Assembly: GCA_009923375.1 (NCBI GenBank)
Contig: RFTO01000004.1
Span: 1 to 22,469 of the forward strand
Origin: Actinomycetota bacterium
GTDB lineage: Bacteria; Actinomycetota; Actinomycetes; S36-B12; UBA5976
Reading direction: 5' to 3'
Length of the DNA: 22,469 bases
The notes under the pieces: generated by a model
Seen by the model: the letters and a program-made list of their open reading frames with translations, nothing else
Databases searched by the model: none
Told to the model about the DNA's origin: nothing
Made by a program: the position numbers and the translations under genes
Shown here: positions 14,942 through 22,469 of the stretch, piece by piece
Layout of the letters: each line of letters begins with the position of its first letter
Numbering within the stretch: the first letter of the stretch is position 1

Positions 14942-16143
14942 GCAATTTGGTGCATCACTTCGATGCTCGCAGCGTTGTGCCCATCGAGGGCATCGCTCAA
15001 CTTGACGACCACAGTCTGGGTGCTCGGCTCGATTAGTACCAGCTGCTCATGTAGTCCATCGAATGAGCTGGTGCCCGGATATGGATGCCAGACGAATGAG
15101 CCGTATCCCCAGTGATCATCGCTGAACGAAGGCAACGTGGGATTGGTCAAGTGCGTCATCGCCTTTGGCGAGATGACCGTGCCATGTGTACCCTTCCCGT
15201 TATTCAACATGATCAACCCGAGACGCGCGTAATCACGCGGAGCCATGTTCAAACAGCAGAAGCCCTTCTCCCAGCCGCCATCGCGGTCCACGGCCCATGA
15301 GGCCTTGAACTCGCCGCCCATCGGCGCGAAGATCTTCTTCTGAGTCAACTCGGCCAAAGATGCGCCACCCGCTTTGGCAACCATCATGCCCGCAAGCTGG
15401 GCGTCGACACTGCGGTACTCATGACGGATTCCGGGCAGCGTGTCCATGGCGCGGTGGTGGCGCAAGAAATACATGATGTCTGTTGTCGCGTACATCTGCG
15501 CGATCGGCCGACCCCAGCCACTCGGTCCTGATGGGTAATCGTCGCTCACATTCACGCCCGCACCCATATCCAGCAAGCTGCCGAGGGTGACGAGGTCGAA
15601 GTTGTCGCCGGTCTTCAGCTCGGGGAAGAGGCTGACGAACTTCGTGGACCACTTCAACTTTCCTTCGTCGATCAACTGCCAGGCGAGCATTCCAACCACT
15701 GATTTCGCGATGGAGTAGGAAGGCAACTGCTGAGACGGGCTGATGCCCGGTGCGTAATACTCATGGGTGATAGTTCCGCCTCGCACGACGATGAAAGCAT
15801 TCGTTGAGGTCTTCGTCAGCCAGTCGCTGAATGCAACCTTCTCGCCTTGCCACTCAACCGTTGCAGGCATGCCTTCTTCACTGTGATTGAACACAGACGC
15901 AGTGGTTGTGGGATCAATCGGCCTCGACGGCTGTAGTCGCACCGAATCCGACGGCGTTGCCATGGCGAGGCGGTAGGACATCACCGGATTTGGGTAACGC
16001 ACCGCGATGGTGAACACCCACAAGGCAGCGAAAACGATGGCGAGGGTGTAACTCGTGCGTCGCGACACCTTGAAGGTCCTGCGCACCCACTTGCTTGTCG
16101 CCGGGCGCTTGTCGGTGGTCTCAGCCTTTGACTTGTTTGCCAT
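14923..16143 (-). CDS. Membrane-anchored serine hydrolase of the beta-lactamase / class C fold
   Basis: 406 residues. A basic N-terminus is followed by one membrane segment at about 31-48 (TLAIVFAALWVFTIAV), so the catalytic domain is exported and tethered. The active-site SxxK is S144-I-A-K147, and Y243-R-S is the second motif (YxS form, as in 6-aminohexanoate-dimer hydrolases and EstB-type esterases). ETx/GGWEKGFCCLNMAPRDYARLG and LHEQLVLIEPSTQTVVVKLSD follow the family C-terminal pattern. It could be an esterase, amidase or envelope hydrolase; a true beta-lactamase is unlikely. It starts about 20 bp after the dprE2 stop and is probably in the same transcript, pointing to an envelope-linked job. 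Its last codons form a terminator hairpin. Confidence 0.88.
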   Translation of the reverse strand: MANKSKAETTDKRPATSKWVRRTFKVSRRTSYTLAIVFAALWVFTIAVRYPNPVMSYRLAMATPSDSVRLQPSRPIDPTTTASVFNHSEEGMPATVEWQGEKVAFSDWLTKTSTNAFIVVRGGTITHEYYAPGISPSQQLPSYSIAKSVVGMLAWQLIDEGKLKWSTKFVSLFPELKTGDNFDLVTLGSLLDMGAGVNVSDDYPSGPSGWGRPIAQMYATTDIMYFLRHHRAMDTLPGIRHEYRSVDAQLAGMMVAKAGGASLAELTQKKIFAPMGGEFKASWAVDRDGGWEKGFCCLNMAPRDYARLGLIMLNNGKGTHGTVISPKAMTHLTNPTLPSFSDDHWGYGSFVWHPYPGTSSFDGLHEQLVLIEPSTQTVVVKLSDALDGHNAASIEVMHQIAKTAAL

Positions 16144-16162
16144 AGGCGGACGCTATCGCGGA

Positions 16163-16915
16163 TTAGCGATCGAGACGCTTCAGCACCGCCAGCGGAAGCA
16201 TCGTGAGCACTCGCGACACGTTCGCAAGTAGCGAAGGTACCCAGATCACGCGGCTGCGGCGGGCCGATGCGCTCCACTGCGCAACACAGTCAGCCACGCG
16301 TGCTGCAGACACTGAAAATGGCGCGGCGGGCATCCCGACGGTCATTTTGGTGTGCACGAAACCGGGTCGCACCAGGAGCACATTCACTCGCGGATCCGGG
16401 CTCTCGACGAGTCCTTGACCAAGGAAGTCGAGCATCACCTTGCCCGCGCCATAGATGAAGTTGCTCGGTCGCGGCCGTGCGGCTGCAACCGTTGACAGCA
16501 ACACCAACTGACCATGCCCCTGCTTGGCCAGCAATTGGTGAGACAGAAGGGTGAGAGAGGCGGCACCGAAACCATTGACCGCAAGGCTCTCTACTGCACT
16601 GTGCGGATCTGCCATCGCTTGCCCTTGTTCTGGCAGCACGCCAGCAGCGAGGATGACAACATCGATATCTCGGGAGAATTGCTCACCTAAGACATGTGCG
16701 TGACTCGCGGTGTCCGCAACGTCGAGCTGGACCACGTCTATGGCCCTAACCGCGTCGCCAAGGTGAGCTCCCGCTGCGTGAAGTGCATCAAGATGACGGC
16801 CGGCGAGGACCACTTCTGTGTCGCGGGTGGCCAGCTTGCTGACTATCGCTAGTCCGATATCAGATGTTCCACCGATGAGAAGGATTCGCTGAGGTTGACC
16901 CAGTGCGTTGATCAC
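16163..16915 (-). CDS. dprE2: Decaprenylphosphoryl-2-keto-ribose reductase DprE2
   Basis: Classical short-chain dehydrogenase of 250 residues: GGTSDIG (15-21) binds NAD(P)H, and S141, Y155 and K159 (FIYGAGK) form the catalytic set, with RPGFVHTKMT after it. DprE2 reduces the 2-keto intermediate produced by DprE1, giving decaprenyl-phosphoryl-arabinose. The family call rests on its place directly after dprE1 (stop at 16925, GTG start at 16915) and on the RPGFV-T-MT-G motif typical of DprE2. The C-terminal hydrophobic piece (VPSLLANVSRVLTMLPLAVLKRL) suits membrane association. Confidence 0.93.
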   Translation of the reverse strand: MINALGQPQRILLIGGTSDIGLAIVSKLATRDTEVVLAGRHLDALHAAGAHLGDAVRAIDVVQLDVADTASHAHVLGEQFSRDIDVVILAAGVLPEQGQAMADPHSAVESLAVNGFGAASLTLLSHQLLAKQGHGQLVLLSTVAAARPRPSNFIYGAGKVMLDFLGQGLVESPDPRVNVLLVRPGFVHTKMTVGMPAAPFSVSAARVADCVAQWSASARRSRVIWVPSLLANVSRVLTMLPLAVLKRLDR

Positions 16916-16924
16916 CCGCTGACC

Positions 16925-18277
16925 TTAGCCACGCCCTGGCCGAAGGAGACCGAGTCGGCTGCCGAGGTCGGAGGTGAACACTCCGTTGGGGTCCATCGCA
17001 TCGCGGATTGCCTGCCACTGCCCGAGCCTGGGGTACATCAGTGGCATCAATCGCGCGGGCATCCGCGAATCCTTGGCTAGGTAGAGCCGGCCACCAGCAT
17101 GCGTGACCAGATCATCGGCAGCGGCCAAGATTGCCGGCAAGCCCGGCACATCAGTCGGGATGTCCAATGTCAGCGTCCAGCCGGGAATCGGGAATGACAA
17201 CGGTGCGTTGCTAGCAGCGCCGAATCTCTTCAGCACCGTCAGGAAGGAGGGCACTTGGGCGTCAACGAATCTGGTGAAAATTCGGCGCAAGATCTCTAAC
17301 TCTCCGGCGGGAACAACACATTGGTATTGCAGGAAACCTCGAGTGCCATAAACACGGTTCCAATGCGCGACCGCATCGAGTGGGTGGAAGAACTCAGCGA
17401 GCGACTGGCGCTGCCCATCTCTATGTGATGGGGCGAGCCGGAACCACAGGGAGTTAAACGCGGCGACGGTGCGGCGATTCAGGAGCTGGTCGGGGAAGAT
17501 CTCTGGCGCGCTGATACGAGGCGCCGCAACGGCATCCCCCTTTCCCGCACCAGCGTCACTCGAATGCTCCCCGAACGTGACAATCCCACGACCGCATGCG
17601 GCACCAGTGGCCAGCGAATCCAGCCAGGCCACGGAATAGCGCGCGGAGTCAGCGCTCATCAGCGCTTCGACTGTGGAGTCGAAGTCCGCGGTACGACGGG
17701 TGCTTACGGTCATGTGTCGGCCCGGAATTGGAATCATTTGTACAGTCGCATCGATGATGATGCCCGTCAATCCCATGCCACCAATGGTTGCCCAGAAACG
17801 CTCATCACTAGGAGTCAGATCAAGCCGGTCCCCGCGACCGTCAACGATGCCGATGCGCAGCACGTGCGCACCGAAGGAGCCGTCGCGGTGGTGATTCTTT
17901 CCATGGACGTCTGCGGCAATGGCGCCGCCGATCGTCACCCAACTTGTCCCCGGCGTGACGGGTACGAACCAACCGCGAGGCACAGCATCGTTGATCAGAT
18001 CTCGCAGGCAGAGCCCTGCGCCAACGGTGACAATGCCCGCTTCGCCCCAGGCAATCGAGTTGAGCGTCGCCAGATCAAGCACCGCCCCGCCGGCATTTTG
18101 GGCGGCATCGCCGTAGGAGCGCCCCAAGCCTCGCGCGATCACGGCGCTGCCCGACATCACAGCAGCTTCGATTCCTGCTACATCCAAGGGTTTGATGACT
18201 CGACTCACACTCGGCGCGGTTCGCCCCCAACCCATCTGCGGGGACCACACACTGTCGGCAACCTTCTTGGGCGCCAC
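16925..18277 (-). CDS. dprE1: Decaprenylphosphoryl-beta-D-ribose oxidase DprE1
   Basis: 450 residues from GTG 18277, which follows the ubiA stop by one base; GTG 18250 or ATG 18235 are alternatives, while a longer frame to 18394 overlaps ubiA. It is a VAO-type FAD oxidoreductase: GWGRTAPSV, ARGLGRSYGDAAQN, PVTPGTSWVTIGGAIAADVHGKNHH (FAD site, His125 equals M. tuberculosis His132), FFHPLD, GFLQYQ, PLSFPIPGW and RLYLAKDSR (Lys402 equals Lys418). It oxidises the C2 hydroxyl of decaprenyl-phosphoribose. The residue equivalent to Cys387 of the mycobacterial enzyme, the covalent target of benzothiazinones, is Thr370 (PIPGWTLT versus PIPGWNIC). The comparison sequence is from memory. Both neighbours belong to the same pathway. 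Confidence 0.95.
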   Translation of the reverse strand: MAPKKVADSVWSPQMGWGRTAPSVSRVIKPLDVAGIEAAVMSGSAVIARGLGRSYGDAAQNAGGAVLDLATLNSIAWGEAGIVTVGAGLCLRDLINDAVPRGWFVPVTPGTSWVTIGGAIAADVHGKNHHRDGSFGAHVLRIGIVDGRGDRLDLTPSDERFWATIGGMGLTGIIIDATVQMIPIPGRHMTVSTRRTADFDSTVEALMSADSARYSVAWLDSLATGAACGRGIVTFGEHSSDAGAGKGDAVAAPRISAPEIFPDQLLNRRTVAAFNSLWFRLAPSHRDGQRQSLAEFFHPLDAVAHWNRVYGTRGFLQYQCVVPAGELEILRRIFTRFVDAQVPSFLTVLKRFGAASNAPLSFPIPGWTLTLDIPTDVPGLPAILAAADDLVTHAGGRLYLAKDSRMPARLMPLMYPRLGQWQAIRDAMDPNGVFTSDLGSRLGLLRPGRG

Positions 18278-18278
18278 G

Positions 18279-19187
18279 TCAGGAGCCCAGCGCCACGGCT
18301 GCTGCGAAGAGAGCGAACCACATCGCAAAGGTGAAGACGATGAATCGATCTGCGATAAGGGCCTCTTCCGGTGTCTCAGCCTTGCCGGCAGCAATGAGCC
18401 GCAGATAGCGGCGCACGCTCGCTGCCAACGGGATCGAGGAGGCGATCAGCAACACAGGCTCATCGTCGAGCACCCCACGTGTCACCGCCCACATGACATA
18501 AGCACCAACAGCGACGACAGCCGACAGCCAGGCAAGACCTTGCAGATAGCGGCTGCTGTAACTACGCAATGCCGTTCGTGCTGGCACGGCTGCTGCCTGC
18601 CCACCAACGTCGAGGCGTGCTAACTCCGATTGACGCTTTCCCACGACGACCAGCAGTGCCGCCACTCCTATGAACACAAGAAACCACGCGGAGAGCCTTG
18701 TGTTGGTTCCCATCCCGCCGAGCACAGCTCGGATGACGAAGCCCATCGCAACGAAGAGCATCTCCACACCGGCGACATTCTTGATTCCAAAAGAATAGGA
18801 CATCGAGATAGCGATGTACGCAATCAGGCCAATCAACAGGTTCAAACCAAAGATGATGAAGGCCAATGTGAACGATGCGCACACGAGAGCACTGGCCATG
18901 ATGCCTGCGTATCTAATGCTGACTGCTCCGCTGGCAATCGGCCGCAGCCGCTTCTCGGGGTGCTGCCTGTCGTAATCGACATCGCGAATGTCATTGACGA
19001 GGTAACCAGCGCCGGACACTGCGCATAGCAAGCAGAACAGCAACGCCACCCGCCATAGAACATCCGGCCTGGCCACGACTCCGGCAGCAAGCGGAGCGGC
19101 ACCAACGAGCACGTTCTTCAGCCATTGACGAGGCCGGAGCGCGCGCACCACGGCATGCAGAGGGACTGCTTGTACGCTGATTGCCAT
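18279..19187 (-). CDS. ubiA: Decaprenyl-phosphate phosphoribosyltransferase (UbiA family)
   Basis: 302 residues of the UbiA prenyltransferase superfamily with many membrane segments. The N-terminal ALRPRQWLKNVLV is typical of decaprenyl-phosphate 5-phosphoribosyltransferases. The metal-binding motif is NDIRDVDYDRQHPEKRLRPIASG (N65, D66, D69, D73), and the second Asp-rich site is degenerate (YSFGIKNVAGVEMLFVAMGFVIRA). It transfers phosphoribose from PRPP to decaprenyl phosphate, the first step towards decaprenyl-phosphoryl-arabinose. ATG 19187 is preceded by GGAGAGG; the open frame continues to 19667, but that part is not protein-like. It is the first gene of the ubiA-dprE1-dprE2 block. Confidence 0.94.
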   Translation of the reverse strand: MAISVQAVPLHAVVRALRPRQWLKNVLVGAAPLAAGVVARPDVLWRVALLFCLLCAVSGAGYLVNDIRDVDYDRQHPEKRLRPIASGAVSIRYAGIMASALVCASFTLAFIIFGLNLLIGLIAYIAISMSYSFGIKNVAGVEMLFVAMGFVIRAVLGGMGTNTRLSAWFLVFIGVAALLVVVGKRQSELARLDVGGQAAAVPARTALRSYSSRYLQGLAWLSAVVAVGAYVMWAVTRGVLDDEPVLLIASSIPLAASVRRYLRLIAAGKAETPEEALIADRFIVFTFAMWFALFAAAVALGS

Positions 19188-19460
19188 ACACCTCTCCGAT
19201 ACCGAGCCGGCATTTTCAGGCTCGATCTCCGCGGGACTCCCCCGCCGCTGACCTTCCCGAAGTGATTCGTGGGGAACGCTACCCAATTCATCGGCGCGCT
19301 GTGGATGTCTCTGCCGCGCGGCGCAGATGCTTACACTGTCGTCACTCGTTTCAGTCATTCCCTCCGTTCCCTCTGAAACGACTGGACACGGGGCTGTTCG
19401 CACTTCGGAGCGCAACCGCACCTGGTCTTCCCCTTGAAGATTCGAGAGGCTGACACCACC

Positions 19461-20636
19461 GTGACCGACGACGACGCCTCGCAGGACACTGGCACCGCGC
19501 TGGCGACAGATTCGACTCCGCCACCTCGCCGCAGACGTTGGGTGCGCCGTCTTGGTACCACCGTTCTGGCCCTGGGGTTGGTGGCCGGCGCCTGCATCGT
19601 GGACGCAGAGAGCATGGCTGGGGACGACCCGTTTGAAGTGAAGCTTGGCATTTGGGGGCGAGAGCATGGGCTGGGTTTCGCCATCACCTGGTTAGAAGAG
19701 GTGCAGTATGCGCTCAATCCCCCCGCCACTGGCGGCACCACATCGGTTGCAACAGTTCTGCACGCAACCGGTTACAAGGCCCGCGCCAGGGTCACGAGCA
19801 CCTACAAACCCCTCACCCCCATCGACCGATCTTCGTCACTTGCGAATGAGGGTCGGTGGAACACGCTCATCGCCAGCGGCGGCGAGCCTGTCATCAGCGT
19901 GTCGTTGATGCGGCCGGACTCCACACACACCAGTTACCTTGCGGCCGTTGTCCGCATAAACGGCAAACGCGCTACGTTGAATCTTCACCCAGGATCTGAA
20001 GACCCGGGCAATGCCACTCGTTTCGGTTCCAGCGACGTCATCACAAAGTCCGACTGGAAGGCACTGATCGGCGCTTTCAACGGCGGCTTCAAGATTAAGG
20101 ATGCGCAGGGAGGCTTCTATCTCAACGGCGCCACGGCAGGCACTCTGGCGCACGGCGCTGCATCGCTGGTGACCTACAAGGATGGTCACAGCGATATCGG
20201 CGCTTGGGGAAGCGATGTTTCGATGTCCGCAAACGTGGCCTCCGTCAGGCAGAACCTTCACCTGCTGGTGGACAACGGCCGTGTCACCCCGTCTGCGGAC
20301 GCTGCAGTTAAGAGCAGTTGGGGTGCAACCGTGGGTGGCGCGTATTACGTCTGGCGGACGGGAATCGGAATCCGCGCAGACGGCGATGTCGTGTTCGTAT
20401 TCGGTGACGCACTTTCAGCGCAGTCTCTGGCGCAGCTGCTGAAGGCTGCCGGCGCCGTGCGCGCAATGCAGCTGGATATCAACAAAGACTGGGCGGCGTT
20501 CTACTACTTCACGCGCCCCTCCGGCCGCCCAGAAGCGAAACCCACAGCGCACAAGGTCATTCCTTTCCGCAAACCACTCAGTCGTTACTTCACCACTGTT
20601 ACTCGAGACTTTTACACCATCTCGTTAAACAAGTAA
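19461..20636 (+). CDS. Exported phosphodiester glycosidase (NAGPA) domain protein
   Basis: 391 residues from GTG 19461 (GAGAGG upstream); a TTG at 19434 is less likely. The N-terminus is twin-basic (PPPRRRRWVRRLGTT) with a hydrophobic segment VLALGLVAGACIV, so it is exported and possibly anchored. The C-terminal half carries NAGPA features: ALIGAFNGGFKIKDAQGGFYLNG (about residue 200), LLVDNGRV, GGAYYVWRTGIGIRADGDVVFVFGDALS and MQLDINKDWAAFYYF. The domain is named after the mammalian enzyme that removes GlcNAc from phosphodiester caps. In bacteria the substrates are mostly unknown, and envelope polysaccharide phosphodiesters are plausible. It diverges from ubiA across 273 bp, in which I found no further gene or clear promoter. 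Confidence 0.85.
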   Translation: MTDDDASQDTGTALATDSTPPPRRRRWVRRLGTTVLALGLVAGACIVDAESMAGDDPFEVKLGIWGREHGLGFAITWLEEVQYALNPPATGGTTSVATVLHATGYKARARVTSTYKPLTPIDRSSSLANEGRWNTLIASGGEPVISVSLMRPDSTHTSYLAAVVRINGKRATLNLHPGSEDPGNATRFGSSDVITKSDWKALIGAFNGGFKIKDAQGGFYLNGATAGTLAHGAASLVTYKDGHSDIGAWGSDVSMSANVASVRQNLHLLVDNGRVTPSADAAVKSSWGATVGGAYYVWRTGIGIRADGDVVFVFGDALSAQSLAQLLKAAGAVRAMQLDINKDWAAFYYFTRPSGRPEAKPTAHKVIPFRKPLSRYFTTVTRDFYTISLNK

Positions 20637-20721
20637 CCCTGTTCTCGGCAACTTCCCCCAACCGGGCGATTACCGTCGAAGTCACCCTCGCTGACTTGAA
20701 TTGCCACCTAGCGTCGACGTT

Positions 20722-21552
20722 ATGCGTCCTCCATCTGCCGTCAGCGACCAGAGTGCCGAGTCGTCCCCCGATGCCGGCAGGCGATGGGGTGACGCCCAGA
20801 GACAACGGGAACGTGAGTTGTTCACATGCCTGCAAACCGCAGTGCCGAGTAGCACTCCATGGATGGAGATTCGCAACGACATCGTCGTCTTGCATCTACC
20901 GCTGGTCGATTACTGCGCTCGACGCTTTAAGGACCGTGGCGAACCCATCGCCGATGTGACGAGCGTGGGCACCATCGGCCTGATCAAGGCAGTTGAACGA
21001 TTCGACACTGGCCGGGGACTTGAGTTTTCCACGTTCGCGATGCCGACCATCATTGGCGAAATCAAGCGATACTTTCGCGACCGTTCTCGAGTGATCCGGA
21101 TTCCTCGCCGACTGATTGATCTGGCCAATGAGGCGGCTGCCGTCACCCCGCAGATGCAGCGTGAACTGGGTCGCGAACCTGAGGTCATCGACATCGCGGC
21201 AAGAATCCACAGCACCCCTTCGGAAATCTTGGAAGCCCGGCGCTGTACGTCGACTCAAGCCTTCCAGTCCCTGGATGTACTCCTTGATGGCGTGGAGGAT
21301 GTTGGCGAACGTGTACCAACCCAACTCACGCACTGGCCAGTTGAGTTCGAGCACATCGAGTGGCGATGCGCATTGGCGCCGGCATTGGCATCACTTGCAC
21401 CACGCGATAGGGAAATTCTGCGCCTGAGATTCGATGAGCAGTTATCCCAAGCAGCTATTGCCCATGAGTTGGGGCTATCACAAATGCATGTGTCCCGACT
21501 CCTGGCTCGGAGCCTGGTCCACTTGCGCGAGTGTCTGGCGGAAGCCGCCTAG
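20722..21552 (+). CDS. RNA polymerase sigma factor, SigB/SigF/SigG type
   Basis: 276 residues from ATG 20722. Region 2 is clear: DVTSVGTIGLIKAVERFDTGRGLEFSTFAMPTIIGEIKRYFRDRSRVIRIPRRL includes the DNA-melting aromatic cluster and the -10 recognition helix. Region 3 follows (VTPQMQRELGREPEVIDIAARI). Region 4 has LAPRDREILRLRFDEQLSQAAIAHELGLSQMHVSRLLARSLVHLRE, a helix-turn-helix reading -35. This is the stress/sporulation group of sigma-70 factors, usually held by an anti-sigma RsbW-like kinase, but no such gene adjoins it here. The core of region 2 (TSVGTIGLIKAV) is slightly divergent from the usual DLVQVGxIGLIKAV. A convergent membrane-protein gene overlaps its stop. Confidence 0.93.
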   Translation: MRPPSAVSDQSAESSPDAGRRWGDAQRQRERELFTCLQTAVPSSTPWMEIRNDIVVLHLPLVDYCARRFKDRGEPIADVTSVGTIGLIKAVERFDTGRGLEFSTFAMPTIIGEIKRYFRDRSRVIRIPRRLIDLANEAAAVTPQMQRELGREPEVIDIAARIHSTPSEILEARRCTSTQAFQSLDVLLDGVEDVGERVPTQLTHWPVEFEHIEWRCALAPALASLAPRDREILRLRFDEQLSQAAIAHELGLSQMHVSRLLARSLVHLRECLAEAA

Positions 21553-21929
21553 CGGCTGGTGCCTAGGGCCGCGGACACTCCGGCGAGAGTCGAGATGCCG
21601 ATGACCCCCGCTCCCGCGAGAACGTAGGTCACGTTGCCGGATTGCACCAAAGTGACTCCGACCGCGACAATCGCGAACAGTTGCACGACCAGGAACGGAG
21701 TCCGCGCCCAAGATTTGCGCGTGTGCAATCCGTAGGCCGCCGCCTCGATACTGACCGCGAAGATTAGATATTCGATAACGAGGGACACTGACACCGGCTG
21801 TGATGGTCCACGCATAGTCCACCCCTGCGTATGCCGGGAGCTGATAGCGATCACAACTGCGAAAACCAAGGTCCCTAGGGCTTGGGCATGACCGAGTGCG
21901 ACGGCAACTCCGAAGGCGTAACGTTTCAT
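21549..21929 (-). CDS. Small integral membrane protein, function unknown
   Basis: 126 residues from ATG 21929 (the open frame reaches 21986, but that extra part is polar and has no ribosome binding site). Four hydrophobic segments fill most of the protein (YAFGVAVALGHAQALGTLVF, SLVIEYLIFAVSIEAAAYG, PFLVVQLFAIVAVGVTLV, VTYVLAGAGVIGISTLAGVS). I do not recognise the family; the Thr-rich ARTPFLVVQLF loop recalls small actinobacterial membrane proteins encoded near many different genes. Its stop overlaps the sigma factor stop (CTAG at 21549-21552), so the two transcripts are convergent. Confidence 0.7.
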   Translation of the reverse strand: MKRYAFGVAVALGHAQALGTLVFAVVIAISSRHTQGWTMRGPSQPVSVSLVIEYLIFAVSIEAAAYGLHTRKSWARTPFLVVQLFAIVAVGVTLVQSGNVTYVLAGAGVIGISTLAGVSAALGTSR

Positions 21930-22314
21930 CACAAGGGTCAGCCTAGGTTCCTCATCCCAACGATGACTGTTGTGCCTTAGGCCCAAAAACCCGCGAAACG
22001 CCCAAAGCCCGCGAGGGGAAAGTCGGACACTTCTGACAAAACTCTCGGCAATCGTGCGCGTCTTCTTGTGGGGGGCTGGTCAACTGTGGGAGGATTAGCC
22101 TCGTTGACCTTGATCTTGACCGACCCGCGATGCCTGATCGTGAGTGTGGATAACCGAAGGACTCTGCGCGGCTGCGCGCATGAGGCCCTCGGGAATACCG
22201 CAGACGACTTGTGGCTTATACGTGGGGAAGCATCCATGCGTCAACGACGCCAACACCTAGACCTTGAGTCGTTGGCGCCCCGGATTCAGCCGTTAGGCAG
22301 GAAGGAGCATCACG
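21930..22314. other. Upstream region of the whiB gene
   Basis: About 385 bp between the start of the membrane protein and whiB, with no convincing gene on either strand. It includes three hexamers in a row, TTGACC TTGATC TTGACC (22104-22121), the kind of sequence a -35 element or a small repeated operator could use. I could not identify a -10 with confidence. A long leader is plausible, as whiB genes are typically strongly regulated. Confidence 0.45.
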
Positions 22315-22469
22315 ATGGACTGGCGACATGATGCTGCCTGCCGCGATGCAGATCCGGAGTTGTTCTTTCCCATCGGCAACACCGGCCCCGCGCTCGGGCA
22401 GATTGAGCAAGCGAAAGCCATCTGCCGCACCTGCTCGGTTATGGATGACTGCTTGCGCTGGGCACTTGA
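22315..22469 (+). CDS. WhiB family transcriptional regulator, 5' part
   Basis: Starts MDWRHDAACRDADPELFFP after AGGAAGGAG. Three of the four iron-sulfur Cys are spaced as in WhiB proteins: Cys9, then C37-x2-C40 (AICRTCSV) and C46 (DDCLRWAL), so all four are in place within the first 46 residues. The window ends before the GVWGG turn and the basic C-terminus. The sequence is closest in style to WhiB1-like members. WhiB proteins bind a [4Fe-4S] cluster and act with the primary sigma factor. Confidence 0.95.
   Translation, partial: MDWRHDAACRDADPELFFPIGNTGPALGQIEQAKAICRTCSVMDDCLRWAL

Noticed and set aside
19188..19667. Upstream extension of the ubiA frame to 19667
   Set aside because: The extra 160 codons are polar with no family similarity, overlap the divergent gene, and ATG 19187 has a good ribosome binding site.

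Overview
The window looks like the chromosome of an actinobacterium (class Actinomycetes, genus not resolvable from the sequence). Supporting signs are moderately high GC, a WhiB protein, a fused 2-oxoglutarate decarboxylase/dehydrogenase (Kgd) followed by a DUF6104-type small protein, an FtsE-FtsX-SmpB-tmRNA neighbourhood, a SigB/SigF-type sigma factor, and the three enzymes that make decaprenyl-phosphoryl-arabinose. Most genes are housekeeping. The accessory part is the stretch between tmRNA and smpB.

Layout. 1-826: start of a cation-efflux (CDF) gene (-), divergent from a GNAT acetyltransferase (+). 1011-1374: tmRNA (ssrA, -) with a strong terminator and an inferred promoter. Its tag reads ANTQRNDFALAA. 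1501-2543: a pirin gene (+) behind a palindromic operator. 2550-4396: two overlapping minus-strand genes for a secreted G1 (eqolisin)-like glutamic peptidase and a membrane-anchored partner carrying a 39-bp tandem repeat. The two proteins share a VRIPP...FY...SEE module. 4635-4703: a pirin C-terminal scar, so the peptidase pair lies between two pirin 3' ends. 4728-8124: ftsE-ftsX-M23 hydrolase-smpB (-), tightly packed and probably co-transcribed. The M23 protein is a candidate hydrolase controlled by FtsEX. 8325-8906: a lipoprotein gene (-) with its own terminator.

9106-13012: kgd (+) and the small DUF6104-like gene. 13021-13992: a zinc-less medium-chain dehydrogenase/quinone oxidoreductase (-). 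14035-14868: divergent sodX/sodN, the nickel superoxide dismutase and its maturation protease. 14923-19187: minus-strand block ubiA (DPPR synthase)-dprE1-dprE2-membrane-anchored serine hydrolase, making the arabinose donor of cell-envelope arabinans. 19461-20636: secreted phosphodiester glycosidase (NAGPA) domain protein (+). 20722-21552: SigB/SigF-family sigma factor (+), whose stop codon interlocks with that of a convergent small membrane protein (21549-21929, -). 22315-22469: 5' part of a whiB gene (+).

The most unusual content is the G1-like peptidase/partner pair inserted between smpB and ssrA, with the pirin scar at its edge. A second point is that DprE1 has Thr at the position equivalent to the benzothiazinone-target Cys of mycobacterial DprE1. 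No CRISPR array, insertion sequence, phage or toxin-antitoxin system was seen.
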